Shown here: in pieces, positions 32,364 through 45,449 of the stretch
How the letters are laid out: the number at the start of each line of letters is the position of its first letter
How positions within the stretch are numbered: position 1 is the first letter of the stretch
Assembly: GCA_963556145.1 (NCBI GenBank)
Contig: OY744462.1
Span: forward strand, 2,666,001-2,730,000
Origin: Hygrocybe punicea
Lineage: Eukaryota; Basidiomycota; Agaricomycetes; Agaricales; Hygrophoraceae
DNA: 64,000 nucleotides
Direction of reading: 5' to 3'
Made by a program: the position numbers and the translations under genes
Notes under the pieces: generated by a model
Told to the model about the DNA's origin: nothing
Seen by the model: only the letters and a program-made list of their open reading frames with translations
The model's database searches: none

Positions 32364-33304
32364 TTAAACAAAACCTCGGCCTCCGCGCTTCGCGTCGATC
32401 TTCTTGAAACGCTCGTCCTCCAGTCTCTGATTTATGGAATGGACTATGGGTGAAAGCACGGGGATTCACAGCCGGACAGCTTACCTTGTTAATCACGCAT
32501 AACGATGCGAGGAGGAGACAGATGATTATGGCCATGTAGCCATAAACCTGCAAGATGTTGATCAATGTCAAGCGGACTTAATAAACCATTGTCTCACAGT
32601 CCTGAAGACGAACTGTTAGTCAAGGTCAAGTACTCCACGACATGACTCACGTGAACACAACATTTAATGACTTGTCGGCAAAGCTTGTGATGGGGGTAAC
32701 GCAAAAGTTTGAAGTGTTGGCGATGGTGGTCTGAACAAAAGTGCTGTTCTGGCAGTAAGAGCCGCCGATGTCGGTATCCGACACTCCATAGTACCCGCAG
32801 CATTGTAGCTATTTAGTAACACAAATTAGTGCATTTGAGCGAAGTTGGCGAAGAAACCGAACACACGTCATCCTGTATTGAAATACGCTGATCTACAGAC
32901 AAGGCAGAGAACAGTTTTTGGAAGTGGCTGCGTTCCTGCAAAGTGTAGAACCAAAGAAAGCTGCCGACAGAGACAACTCCAATGGCGTCCAGCACTAGCA
33001 TCCAGTTGAGGATGATTAAACCAACGGTGACATGATTCGCTTGGATTATAGCCCCAATAGATATGGTGAATGTGATGAGCAAGGCAATTCCCAGCACCAG
33101 GCCAGCTATGGAGATTTTTGAGATGGAGTGAGTGAGCAGTTCGTAGCGGGGTGACAAACCTGTTAGATCAGCTTTGCTGAATACCATGTTCATGAGTAAG
33201 TTTGGTGCTCGCCAAAGCATGGAAAAAATGATGGTGACCACTCCTGCAACAAGCAGGCTCACATCTAGAAAAGCCCAAACACCCAACAGCTTTCTGGAGA
33301 CCAT
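32364..33304 (-). CDS. Tetraspanin-like membrane protein
   Basis: Four-helix membrane protein. The first exon starts MVSRKLLGVWAFLDVSLLVA at the ATG read from 33304. It contains helices 1-3, including ISIAGLVLGIALLITFTISI and LIILNWMLVLDAIGVVSVGS. After an intron the large extracellular loop carries the tetraspanin CCG motif (QCCGYYGVSDTDIGGSYCQN) and a further Cys (NFCVTPITSF). The fourth helix is VYGYMAIIICLLLASLCVIN. A short cytoplasmic tail in a separate exon ends RGGRGFV. Fungal tetraspanins act in appressorium or hyphal membrane organisation; the exact paralogue is not determined. It lies just outside the right arm of the inverted duplication. Confidence 0.8.
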
Positions 33305-34126
33305 TATGCGGGGATTGCTGTGATGGTTGATTTATTTAAGAAGAGACTGGTGGCACAATGAAGTGGCCACTGGGGTAAATGTTGAAGGTTGAAGTGGCTC
33401 TCTCGGAGAGACTAGAAGAGAAGAGTACAGAGGCGGCTGTAGCACCAGTCTAGCAAAGAGAAAAGGTGAAGAGATGAAGGACGACGATCAACGTCTTCAC
33501 TCTTGTGCTGTTGACAAGACGAGAGCGAGAGTGAGAGTGAGAGAGAAACCGTATTTGGGTGGAGGCTGTCACTTGTGCGACTCGCTTGTTCGACGGTTGT
33601 TGGGTTGTCCGATTTCGGGTTATAATCTGACGCAAATAATTAATCATATAATAGTGACTGCGTCGCCGTGGAAACAATCTGGTCACATTTCCTTCAGCCC
33701 TGGAAACTGTGAAGCTATGAAGAACACAGCAGCGCGCACACGGCCCTGGAATAATTTGCAAGCCTCAGGCTCAAGGTCTTCCGAGTTCCGCAAATCCATA
33801 TCACAAGTTTAATCTGGACGGAAACTGTGTTCAAGGAACCCCGATCGAGGGTACCCGTTTTTATGTAATAAAGATAAAAATATTCCGGACAATAAATGTG
33901 CTGGTCGGGGTTGGAACCGCTTTGCTTATATAAGTTGATGGAACCGCCGTTGATCGGCATAGCCCTAATCTAAACTTAATATTATTGTAAATAATCGCGT
34001 TTTAGTCACGCCCAGTCACGTGGTATAATGAGTCAGTTCGTGACATCGTGTCACGCATATAAACTTCACCATTGCAGTGCATCCTCAACTGTCCTTTCCA
34101 CTTCAACGACGACTAACGATCTCAAC
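33305..34126. promoter_or_regulatory. Divergent promoter region between tetraspanin and MBF1
   Basis: 822 bp without a gene. It holds a GA-rich microsatellite near 33515-33545 (pyrimidine-rich towards the tetraspanin), and AT-rich stretches and a CACGTGG box near 34016-34022 towards MBF1. No RNA gene seen. Confidence 0.5.
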
Positions 34127-34839
34127 ATGAGCGACGAATGGGAAAGCAAAGTCGTCATTGGCTCTAAAGCAAAGGCTGCTAAAGTAACGAAGAATTCTTC
34201 TGATTTGAACGGTACGTTTAATTATTGTTCTCTCTATTCGGTCATGGTTTGATCGTTGGCATATCGCTTCCAGCGGTAAGCTCAACTTTGGTTGTCATCG
34301 AAATGTCATCTGGAACGATGGTGATAGGCTCGGCGAACGGGTGCTGTCGTAGCTACCGACAAAAAAGATACTGCTGGAGGCAATAAGGCCCACCAGGGTA
34401 TGTGTCCTGTCCTTTTTTGTCTACCATTATATAAAAATTGTCTTTAGGACCTCATCATTCACGCATAGCCAAACTCGATCGCGAAAATGAGGTGGCGCCC
34501 CCTCCAAAGCTTGCACCATCTATCGGACGGGTCTGCATCTACGTTTTCACTAAGCCATTAGAAAATCTAACTAGATCTTAGGCCATCCAAGACGCTCGTT
34601 TAGAGTTGAAATTATCTCAGAAAGACGTCGCACAGAAGATAAACGAGAAGCCTTCTGTCCTCCAGGATTACGAATCGAGCAGAGCTGTCCCGAATCCTCA
34701 GATTCTTTCGAAGCTTGAACGAGTATTAGGCGTCAAACTTCGTGGTATGTCATTCTTTCAATTCATCATCGGCACATGCTTGACCTTTGCTTTAGGTGCA
34801 GATATTGGGAAGAAGCTGGAGGGGCCGAAAAAGTCGTAG
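34127..34839 (+). CDS. MBF1: Multiprotein-bridging factor 1 (transcriptional coactivator)
   Basis: Mbf1 bridges bZIP activators to TBP and also acts at collided ribosomes. Six exons fit the family without gaps: 34127-34211, 34274-34275, 34328-34397, 34448-34530, 34582-34744 and 34796-34839. The protein starts [20 protein letters not shown] and passes the conserved [32 protein letters not shown] and helix-turn-helix ([40 protein letters not shown]). It ends [13 protein letters not shown]. Length is ~149 residues, as usual. The second exon is only two nucleotides (CG). Without it the frame breaks between LN and ARRTG, and the flanking introns both have good GT and AG ends. It converges on gamma-tubulin, 172 bp away. 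Confidence 0.95.
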
Positions 34840-35011
34840 TCCACCCCTCCGTAGTCTTACCATTTATTTCGACTGCATCACCTAGAGTCTTCCTCGCGCA
34901 TTTTATCAAAGATTATAAGCAAGAGTGTCGGTATACATATGTTATTGCGATGAATCATGTCTGTTCGCCTTCTGTCGTCCCCTAGAAGTAGACAGAAACG
35001 TTAGCCCTGAA

Positions 35012-36834
35012 TCATAGCAGGAGAAAAAGACGAACGTATGTGATATAATCTGGGCTCTCACATGCCTTGTATTCTTTCAGAAGTTCTTCCGCTGTCGCTC
35101 TATTGTCATCCCAAACACGATTTCAGTAAGGAAGGTCAAGTCATGAATGCACCCAGGCATACCGCGCATCGTCGAACTCCTCCAATCCGTTTTCGAACAT
35201 CTTCTCCTTTTTGTACTGCTCCAGAAAAGCATTGCGTTTCCGTAGTCTATCAAATTGGTCTAGCATACGCTTGAAAAGCTGGTAGGTGCGGAGAAGGTCA
35301 GCTAAATGATTAATGGATCAGGAAAGACAGGGGGGCCTGCGCACAGATGCAATGCTGGTGTGGTTGGCCAGCATAAGGCCACTGACGCGGTGGTTTGTGG
35401 CAATATACGGTGACTTTCGAGTTAACGCGACCTGGATGGATGCCGGGCCCCAAGGGATGAAGTTTGCGAGCTGACGCTCTCGGATCCGAAGGAGTGATTG
35501 ATGAACCTACAGTATGTATCATTGGATTAGAAGAGAGCCAGAAAAGGGAGTAAGAACGTACATCGGTGGGATCAACATCACCTTGTATGATGTTGAGAAT
35601 CGAGACGTAACAAGCAGTTTTACTCGGTATCGTAGACACCATACGGTTTTTCGGTTGAAGGAGCCGCCGCATCACGTCCAGTACCGTTGTTCTACGAATG
35701 GTCTTCGCCTGGGAGAAATCACCTTGTATAAGTCGAACATTTGACAAATTGGGTAAAATACCTTGTCGATCTGGTCGCTTGTGAACGGAGTATACGATGT
35801 CATCAGGAAGTGACACCGCGGTGTGGGGATGAGAGACGCGATTATGCCGACTAGATCATTGTTCATATATCCCGGATATCGCAATGTTTGTGTGCTCGCC
35901 GCCATGACAGTTGACACCTAACGAGGATAATCATTCCGCTGCATTTCGCAATTAGCAGTAACCCATCTTACAAGCTGATTTGTTTGATCAAAAGTGGGAG
36001 TCTGAACGTGCAAGCGATCCGCAGATATACGTGCTAAAGCTCCGTTATCGAGCACCACTACCGAGTCCGCGTGATTTATGAGGCGCTTAAGCGTCAGTAA
36101 AGAATTGTACGGCTGTACAACGACGTCTCCTTCTTGAGCATTTGGGAAGACCGAGTATGTCTGAATGAGCTTCTTTGGAAACTTGTCGTTGAGTCTCTCC
36201 AGAAGGAACGACCCCAGACCGGAACCGGTGCCGCCAGCTATTGAATGCATGAGCATGAAACCCTGTTTGTAAAGGGGGCATTGATTCCCTAGAAGCATAA
36301 GCGAGAAGAAGAAGAAAATACCGGACCTCGAGCGAATCGCTGCCCTCCGCTTCACGATCTATCATTTCCATGACCTCTTCGTAGATCCGTTCTCCGGCCG
36401 CATATCCCTGTGCCCAATTGTTGCCCGCACCCCCTCCATCCTTCGACACAAAAATATTCTCCGGATTATAAAGGTTTGCATATGGTGACGCGAGGATGTT
36501 GTTAATCACCTAAGCTATTCAATCTGGTAAAGGCTTCGATGCGTGGAACATCGATCACGTACTCGGGGTTCAAGATCAACAAGTATCGCGCGCGGGATGT
36601 AGTGTTCATCGTCTGCTTGATAGAAAAACACGTCCTTTCGATCACCACCTTCGGTCGCCCATTCCTCAAGGATGCCCTCTTTGTTAATGCCATGTTCGGC
36701 GCACAACCGTTGCCAGTAGACAGAACCCACTTGGTCCAGACTCAATCAGATATCCACTCATCCTAGGACGTCAACAGGATCGCACTTTGGTTGCCACATT
36801 GTCCAAGTTGTATCGTCACTATTTCTCGAGGCAT
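35012..36834 (-). CDS. TUB4: Gamma-tubulin
   Basis: Microtubule nucleator at the spindle pole body. It starts [16 protein letters not shown] at the ATG read from 36834, then an intron, then [14 protein letters not shown]. Conserved blocks follow: [34 protein letters not shown], the GTP-binding [59 protein letters not shown] and [17 protein letters not shown]. The C-terminus is [18 protein letters not shown]. About nine introns are present. Length and order are typical of the family. The terminal exons were identified by hand from splice sites. Confidence 0.95.
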
Positions 36835-37153
36835 TGTGAACTTTTGAGTACTTGATGTCACATTCAGTCACACCTAGTCTCTAACAATGAGTTGCTACCA
36901 GACAGGAAATAGATAATTTGTATGTAACTTGGTGTACTATAAAACGGCCTTGAGCCCTGTAACTAACTATACGCGTGTGGTGATGGCCTTGAGCCCTATG
37001 CGATACAGACATGTAGATGGATCGATCATATCAATTCCTAAAACCAGACAAGTCGGGATGATTTGGAGATGTGATGTACTTGACAAAGGTTCGATGACAA
37101 CGGTGCTATATAGGAGCTCAAAAGACGACTGATGAGAGCGGGTAAATTCCAGG

Positions 37154-40100
37154 TTAGCGTTTTCCACTTCTCCGTACAGGGAGCCGCTTGACTTGTCGTC
37201 CTCCTGGTGGGGCGGGAGGTGCAGATCCGATAGTAAACAGAGGTGACGGCGCGGCAGGTGCGCTGAACTGGGGAGTTGGCTGCGTGGTAGTCCCAGCGCC
37301 GAAACTGAATCCGCTAGCTGTGACCGATGGGAGGGTCACACTTCCAGTGGCTGCGGGAGACGAAGGTTGACTGGCACCAAAAGAAAACGCAGTCGTTGGA
37401 GCGGCAGCGGGCGCATTGAAAGAGAATGGAGAGGGTTGGTTAAAAGTAGATGGGCTGTTGGGTGCCGAGCCTCCTTGTGAGGTAGTTTGAACGAACAGAT
37501 TGTTTGCGGGTGGTACAAATGTGAAAGACGGCCCCGTAGCAGGGGTGGGTGTGGTCTGGAAAGAAAACGAGCCTGTGGTGGAAGGTCTTGGCTGTTCGTT
37601 CTTTTGTCCAAAGACGAACCCTGCGCTGGATGTTTGGCTCTGACCGAAACCAGTGAAGCTCATTCCTGGATTCTGTTCAGTACTACTGCTTTCTGCTTTC
37701 GAAAAGGAATTTGTCGTCGGGGTGTTGAATGAGAACGCTGTGGGTACACTTTGGTGTATCTGCCCAAATGAAGGGCCTGCACTATCACCGGTGGTGTTGA
37801 ACGAAAACTGAGATGGCCTCAATTCCGCGTTCTGTTTGCCGTTTCCATTCAACTGCATCTCTCTTGTCGGGCTCTCCTCCATGCGAAGGTCTTGGTCTTC
37901 ATTCTTAGGGGGTGTAACGGGTGGAGCGGCCGGAGTACTTGTTACACCAAATGTAAATGGCTTACTTGAAACGTCACTTCCGCTACTGCCGCCAGTAGGA
38001 GCACCAAGCGAGAGTCCTGGAGCTGACCCAGAAGCATTCGGAATACCAAAACTAAACGAAGGCCTTTTGTCCACGACTGCGGGTGGAGTGCTTGGCGCTG
38101 CACCGAATGAGAACGGGTTTTTGGATAGACTCGAGTCTTCCCTGGAGCTTGCTGGCTGGCCAAATAAGAACCCGGTATTCGGAGATGCATGGTTAGATGG
38201 CTCCTGCATGGTTGCTGGGGCAGTCTGTTGACCGAAGGCATTGGACGACTTGGGAGGTTCCACGGCAATAACGGATTCCCCAATAGCACCGAAAGGTGTT
38301 GTAGGAGTCGAAGAGCTTCCAAAAAGCGGTGGCGGGATTGAAACCTCTGTTACGGCTTTGACGATGGGTTCCGATTCTTCAGCTCTTTCGACTTTGGGTG
38401 CGCTGAAAGCAAACATCGGCTGAACGGATATTGGAAGTTCGCGAGCTTTGGCGGGAGTAGCGAAGGAAAATGCTGGTGATGTTGAATCAACTTCTTTAAA
38501 GGTTCCGTCGAATGATGAAGCGGCGGTGTTCGCCTCCGTCCCTGTACCAGCTTCAGAGGCCACCGACGAACCAAAAATGGGGGTGGAACCAGGGAGACCT
38601 ACGCCAAATACTGAAGTGTTCTTTGGGTAATCGGGCGGGCCAAAGAGAGCAACGGAGGGTAGTTTATCTGACCCTGCAAACGCTGGCGGTTTGGGTTCAG
38701 TAGAAAACAAGCTGACCGACTGTGAATCAGACTTGTTTGTCTTGTTGATGGGCTCAGCGTCCTTGTCACTATCCCAAAAGGGGTTTTCCGTATCGTTGAC
38801 GGGTGTAGGGGGCACCAAGTTGCTCAAACTCGATGGAAGGATCGGTATACCAGCATTGGATAAAACAGACGACTTGGCGAAGAAATTTGGCACCGCTGTT
38901 GGATTATTCAAAGGACTAGATGGAGGGGCAGGGGCAGCAGCCTGCAAGACCTCTGGCGTAGGCGGGATGAGTGCTATCGACGGGGCCAACAAGAATGGGG
39001 GAGTAGCAACGTTGCCATTACTACCGGTCAAGGCAACACTGGGTGGACCGAAAGAGATAGCCTTAGGCTGCTGCGACTCCTTAGGCCTGATAGGGAAGGA
39101 CACATCTGTTGTGCTATTCGGTTTGGCAAATGAAAATGGTAGAGTGGCCATGGGTGGTTCTTTAGCCTTGTCCAAGTCATGTTCAATCGGTGTCGCCTAA
39201 GAAGAGTTCATATACATAATGTTCGATGTTAAGCGTTTGACACACCTCTTTGGCAAAGCTGAACCCGGCCGGTATCTCAAAAATGGGGACATTTTTGGCT
39301 GCTTCTTCAAGGATGAGCTGATCCTTACTCTTGCCGTCGTCTTCTTGCATTGAATCATCCCCTTCTTCGTCGGCGTACCGAGCGGAAAATAGATTAAGGG
39401 GTCTAGCATGCGGACGCACAATATGAGTACGAGAGCTCTTGGACCGTCCGACTCTTAAGGAGGACTGCTCACGGCCGGCCGCCACATTGACGCGGGAGTC
39501 CGAGACGGGAGGGAGAACGGGAAGCTGAAGTTCTTTCTGTTCATCTCGATTGCTCTCTGGCATAGCTTCCCCGCTATTTGCATGACGTCGTGTGGACTGT
39601 CCCTGCTCCTGTTTCTCGGTTTTTTCCCTATTGACCGTAGCTTTCTCTTCTTCTTCCTCCATCTTTCGCCTGGCTAATAACTTTTTCATACCCCCTTGAC
39701 CTGCATACGGCTTTGTCCGGTTTACCTCGACTTTCTTGGACTTCTTCGTAGGCACGCCGAGGCGAGACTTGTCATCCTTTTCATGCATTAAAATCAAATT
39801 ATGAGACTTTTTTGGTTTGAATATATCAGGAAGGGCCGAGACAGTTTTAAGGCGCGTGGGTAACAGCGGTGTTTTGTAAACGTCGAGCTCGTGAAGTGCT
39901 TTCTCGGCAGCATTGACGGACCGATAGCCTAGATGAATCCAGTCGTTGTCAGAATAATGTTGTTGAAGTTTACAGGAAGCTGACCGTCGGATACGTGAGA
40001 CGTGGAGCCAGCTTGTGCGAAAAGGAGAGCACTGTGCTGTCGTACAGGTGACTGAGTCTGTAATAGAGAATTGGAGCTAATATAATGAATGCAGGAAGAA

Positions 40101-40917
40101 AAATACGCACACTCCGTTGAGAATCGACGATAGAACCAAGAGTAATGGTTGGTTGGGCCGACATAGATCTCTGCAGTTGTGTCTCAGACGGTGCACGCAC
40201 GAATACGGGATTCGACCTAAGAGAAGTCACAGGGGGAGGTTCGGACGGATCACGCACGCGGGAACTCCGCGAGAGAGCCAAGTTTGAGCCGGATGGCTGC
40301 GGAGTGAGCGATGTGCGCATGCGGAAGGGTGAACGACTCGGTAGCAGGGAGACATCAGGAACGATAGACAGAGAGTTTCGGAGAGAAGAAGTATCCATAG
40401 AGACATCGCGACGAGTGAGTCCTTGTTGATGTGGAGGGTCTAAAGACATCGTGCGAGATACACCCGTCGGTCGAGGGTCGGATGTCGTGATGAGTGGAGA
40501 AAATGAACGTCGATTATGTGGTGGTTTTGGTAAGGTACTGAGTGGCGTAAAGACAGAAGGACGATGAGGAGGATTTGCTGGAACAGAGGGCTGCAGTTGT
40601 GTAATTTGAGAGCTACCAGGTTGCCAGAAAATTTCTTCTGGAGGATCAAGGTAGCGTGATCCAACATATCTGTCGGGACTGTTAACCCTCATTCTTTTGC
40701 TCCTCGCACGGTTATCTTCAGCGAGGTCATCATTAGAGTTCGACTGGGGGAGCCGCCTCCTTTTGCCATTGGTGTCTGCAGCTGCAAACCAGTTCAGCGG
40801 CGCGGTAACGAGATTTTTTATAGTGCCTAGAAAAGACTTTGAACGAACGGCGGATTGCCTACGACTGGGAGGCTTCTTCCTTTGATTATGTGAACTGGAG
40901 GACGACATCGGAATCAT
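37154..40917 (-). CDS. FG-repeat nucleoporin of the Nup1/Nup153 kind
   Basis: Nuclear basket nucleoporin candidate. The ATG at 40917 is followed by a basic Ser-rich start and then SFLGTIKNLVTAPLNWF, which looks like the membrane-binding amphipathic helix of Nup1 and Nup60. Basic clusters (KRRRLP, RSKRMRVN) follow. A second exon group (39183-39800) has a charged Lys/Glu region. The long last exon (37154-39175, ~670 residues) carries dozens of FG, FSFG and FGxx motifs in Ser/Thr/Pro/Ala spacers, for example PFTFGVTSTP and FSFGAS. The C-terminus VKRLPVRRSGKR is basic, like the karyopherin-binding tail of Nup1. Architecture rather than sequence identity supports the call; Nup60 and Nup153-like are the alternatives. 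Divergent from TRAPPC13 over 231 bp. Confidence 0.8.
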
Positions 40918-41148
40918 TGAGCAACGACAGCCTTTTACCTCAAGGACTCGGAGTCAACGCCATCAGGAATTCACGATGTTGTCAGGCGGAGTTTATAACA
41001 AATAGTCCAACGGTCGGGATCCGAATCTGAGTTTTGAAATTAGCTTAGTAAGCATTAGCCCCACGTTTAACCCATATATGGCAATCCTGGCGGCTCAAGT
41101 TGCTCAACACTAGGTTTTCAAGCTTCCCGAATCGAATACACCTATAAT

Positions 41149-43304
41149 ATGGACGGGCTTGGCCATCTTGTGTCCCTCAAAGTGATGCGTGTGTCAGTAG
41201 GTGGTCAGTCATTTGCCGCAAGTTTTAATCACCACCAGTCTTGGGTAGCGACCTGCACTAGCAAGCGCATGGGAACCATTTTACTCAAACTCACCCTCGT
41301 TCTCGGCTCACTCCACCGCATCCGTGCTCTCCTTGCAGGGAAAAACACCATTACCTGGCCATCCCAAGACACTTAGAGATCTCACAAATGCCACAGAATT
41401 GCTCACCCTACCGTCGTCGTTTGGTGCTATCCAGCTTGGCGAGACGTTTTCCAGTTGCCTATGCGTAAATAACGAAGCCAGTGTTGATATCGATGGCGTG
41501 TCTTTGAAAGTCGAGATGCAGACTGTCACCTCGAAGGTGCTTCTCTCGGATTTTGGTGGACAGGACTGCAGATTAGCGGTTGGAGCCACTCTTGAAAACG
41601 TCGTTAATCACGAGATCAAAGAGTTGGGTCAACATGTTCTTGCTTGCCTGGTTACGTATCGCTTGCCACCAAATGCGCGAAATACAGCCACCCCAACAAA
41701 TTCTGTTGCTGATCCTAATATTCAGTCCTACCGGAAGTTCTATAAATTTATTGTGAGTTCAGGCGTAGTACACAATTATTCGGGAGATAACAATATAGTT
41801 TTCAGGTCACCAACCCCCTCTCTGTCAAAACGAAAGTTCATTTGCCTAGGTCCCCTTCCGCAATACTGTCCCCTGCAGAAAAATGGAAAGTCTTCTTGGA
41901 AGTCCACATTCAAAACTTGACACAAGAATCGTTGTGGTTCGAAAGAATGCGATTTGAGTGTGTCGATGGGTGGACAGTAGTAGATGGAAATCTAGTAGAA
42001 TGTGGAGGAAACGGAGAGAAGGAAAGCATCTTTTCGGGCTCGACCGCCCTGATGCAGCCACAGGATACGCGACAGTACATTTATATTCTTCAGCCCGAAT
42101 CTATTCCCTCTTTTCCAGTCATCCATGAACCTGGGAGTTCAATCCCCTTCGGACGGCTTGACATTTCGTGGAGGTCAGCCTTCGGCGAGCCAGGACGCCT
42201 CCTTACTTCAGTGCGATTATTCCATCTTGTCTTGGAATCAAATTGGAATTTGACATTTAGATGCTTTCCCGCCGAATACCATTGCCTCCACCACTCCTCC
42301 AACAACCTGCGTCGGCACTACCTCCTCACTTGAAAAGAACATCCACCCCTTCCAATGTTCCATCACGACCTCGGTCACCGCAATCAACTCACAACCGCCC
42401 TGAAACGCCACCGCCAGTTCACAGACCCGGTTCGCCTCTTCGGAATCGACCTCAAGTTGGCTCAGCAAGGTCTCAGTCCCCAGACGTGCCAACAGCGACA
42501 TCCGCACCAACTCCAATCCAAGCACCCCCATTGAGTAGCTCCTCCGATGTTCAAGTAGACTTGCTTGTCTGCCATATTGATCGCAAATCTATCATTGTAG
42601 AGAAACCTTTCTCAGTCTCATTTACCCTCACCGTCTCTGCTTTGGCTCCCTCGCGGCCTCCAGGTGGTCCAAAACGCCGGCGCGTTTTGACACTGGTGGT
42701 TCAGCATGTTCAGCCACCACGAGTGTTTGCCCCCTCGCCCGTGCTGGCTTCAAATCGAGAAGCCTCTTCCCTTCAACTCTCACCTTTCGGATCTTCTGCA
42801 CCTCCAGCGTCCGCTCTCTCGCGAAGTCATCTTAATTCCGCTTCAGGGCGTGGAATGTCGCTCGATGCATCGCCCAGACGGGATGATGCCGACGGCGACC
42901 AGATAGGTACCATTTTCTCTGACGTTCCGTTGTTACCTCCCCCTTTTGCGGAAGGTATGGATGAGTTGGAATTCGCGGGATCAGCTAGCGTGGTGTTTTG
43001 GGGGAACTCCGCTGTTTTTCTGGACCCAATCATCCTTTCTGATCAAGATCAAAATGTCGATGACGCGGACAATGGGAATGGCGGTCGTAAATGTGTTCAA
43101 GCCGTGCGGAAGTTTGATCTCTCATATTTACCACTTCGTAAAGGATTTATGACTGTTGGGGGAGTCCGAGTACTACTTGTGGAGGATAAGTTGATAAACG
43201 AGATGTCCTGGGATGAAAGCGAGAGAGATGAAGAGCTACGAAGGCAGGCCGACGTACGGGTGTTGGAAGCATGGGCCGTCATCAATGAAATCTGGGTAAC
43301 CTGA
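41149..43304 (+). CDS. TRAPPC13: TRAPP complex subunit 13 (DUF974 family)
   Basis: Subunit of a TRAPP vesicle-tethering complex at the Golgi. The ATG at 41149 gives MDGLGHLVSLKVMRVS. An intron GTAGGT...GGTAG joins to RPALASAWEPFYSNS, the family's N-terminal signature. Then come LPSSFGAIQLGETFSSCLCV (core of the family), VTYRLPPN with SYRKFYKFIV, the VHIQNLTQESLWFERMRFEC beta-domain, and SIPFGRLDISWRSAFGEPGR. A Pro/Ser-rich linker at 42300-42530 is followed by DLLVCHIDRKSIIVEKPFSV. The C-terminus contains FDLSYLPLRKGFMTVGGVRV and ends INEIWVT. Length (about 640 residues with the linker) is somewhat over that of animal homologues. Confidence 0.88.
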
Positions 43305-43404
43305 GATTTACACTTCGCTAGTTTGTTATTATAACAAAAAGTATTACAATTGTTTTTGTCTGGTGGCCTTCAGGTAATGGGCTAAGGATAAGGATACACG
43401 ATGA

Positions 43405-45277
43405 CTACACTGTCAGCCAAGGCTGACTAACTAGCTGCTGTACCGAAAGCAGCGCACGATAACGAACGTCGGGATGTTCGTGAGTCATCAGCTCCATTAC
43501 CCTTGTCTTGGCACCCAGATCCGTCAACACCCTTCGAAAGAAGAAAAAGAGAAGGCCAATTAGATGGATGAAACCGATATCACGTATTAGCACGAACTTT
43601 TTTCCTCGTTCACAATGCTTAGCGTATTGACCGATGTCGTGTACGGCGACTGCGAGAACTGTGGGATCATCTGAATCTTTTAAGAGTCTTACCAGTGTCC
43701 TACATTAGAAGGCAATTGGGATGAACGAAGACCACATCTCGATTAGAAGAGACCAGCGCACTTCAGTTGCTCGTGGTCCTTGTCGTTCAGCTTTGCCGCA
43801 TTCTCTTTCCAGAAATCATCCGATTCATGGACTGGTGTCCATGATAGGTGTCCCGACATTAATTCAGAGCTGTATTCATCATAGGTTCTGGGTCAAGTAC
43901 ATATCAATACTGCGACTTGGATCGAAGGAAGAAAACCCACGATAAGCTTTGAAAATTCGTGTCGAGCTCATCCCGTAGAAATTGAACGTCCTCGATAATA
44001 TCCTCATCGGACCATTTGCGTGTACAAAGGTTTTTTGCAAATGGAAGAAGCTGGGCTACTAGCATAGCAGGGAGATTCGCAGCGGGGCCTTTCGTCACCA
44101 GATTCTGAACAAGGGAAAACTAAGGTGAGGGTGAGGAAGACTTGAAATGAGATGCAACGCAACGCGAAAGGTGGCGACGATGACTCGTATAACTTTCTCT
44201 TTCACGGCCGCTTGAGCAACGTCAACTAGAAGTGGGATGATATCATACTTCCTGCGACAAATATCAATGGACTGGTTTCAATTAAGCTGATCAGGCCCAC
44301 TTATTAATCTGCTCAGCAATTACTTGCTCGAAAGATAACAACCATAGACAGAACGCTACTTGGTAGCTCATCTGTGGACCTGGCTTATGTTTGAGAATCT
44401 CGACCAGTCTACAACAAGGTAAGACATCGAAAAAAGAAACAAGCATAGGCATACCCAGTAATGATACCAGGAACTAACCAAACAGCCTTTCGACACTCCG
44501 GACGCGCCAACAGCGCTTCTAGACATTGGACGGCCACATCATGTTTGTTTGTTGACTTTGACTGTACCAGAGAAGCCAGAGAACTTAAAAAGGGTTGCAA
44601 CTGTTGAGATTGCAAGGGAATCAATTCTGCACTGGTAAACGCGAAAGTGCAAACAAGATGGTGAACTAGACCAATCAACCTTTCAGTGAAGAATAGCATA
44701 CCAGAGAAGGATGGTAAGAATTTGTGTAGCTTTGAGTTGCGTGAATTCATCTTGTGAATCTAGAGTTCTGCAGAGAATAGGTGATGAGGGCAACGTAAAG
44801 GGGAGCATAAGTCGATAACGGACCGGAGCAGGGGGCCATATGGTAGTTCTGGGTCGGTTTCCACAGACATTGTGAAGAAGGGTATGCGCTCTTCATGATC
44901 TACAATAAATCAGATGCGGAATAAATAACTCGAAGCGAAGATTTACCAACGAGAGCATCTGCCATTAGAACGAGAATAAATTGCATGGTGTCGACCCTTT
45001 GAAGCTTCTTAAGGAGACGGAGGTACAAAAGGGCATACGATTGGCCATCAGAGAGCAATATGGACTCTGTTTTGGCTCTGGGTTGTCTGTCCACCTTCTT
45101 GATCAGGAGCAGCTCTTCGGAGGTAACAAGACCTGCCCGCTGATAACCCTATGCGAGACATTAGTAGTAATAACATGAGGGATTTTGGATCTTTTATACC
45201 TCCCAAGGGACAGGTTTTGACCGAATCTTTGCAGAGGTATCGTCCAGATAAGCATTTGATATTAATGTAACCGACAT
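43405..45277 (-). CDS. VMA13: V-type proton ATPase subunit H (Vma13)
   Basis: Regulatory subunit of the V1 sector at the vacuole. The ATG read from 45277 gives [20 protein letters not shown], and an intron separates KPVPWE from the next exon. Later blocks are [33 protein letters not shown], a HEAT/armadillo-like middle ([20 protein letters not shown]) and [20 protein letters not shown]. The highly conserved C-terminal domain is [19 protein letters not shown] and [20 protein letters not shown], ending [10 protein letters not shown]. Roughly ten introns. It is head-to-head with the mitoribosomal gene over 172 bp. Confidence 0.92.
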
Positions 45278-45449
45278 GGTCAACTAGCTTTACTAACTTA
45301 CCTGTAAATCATACAAGCCAGTGGTCGTCACGGTATTTCCCACGGATATACCAGCATGCACAGTAAAGTACACAGGTCCTCAACCTGATTAACCTAGCTG
45401 GCCCAGACAACGATCACGCAGAAGATGCTGAGGGGGATCTTGTCGCAAA

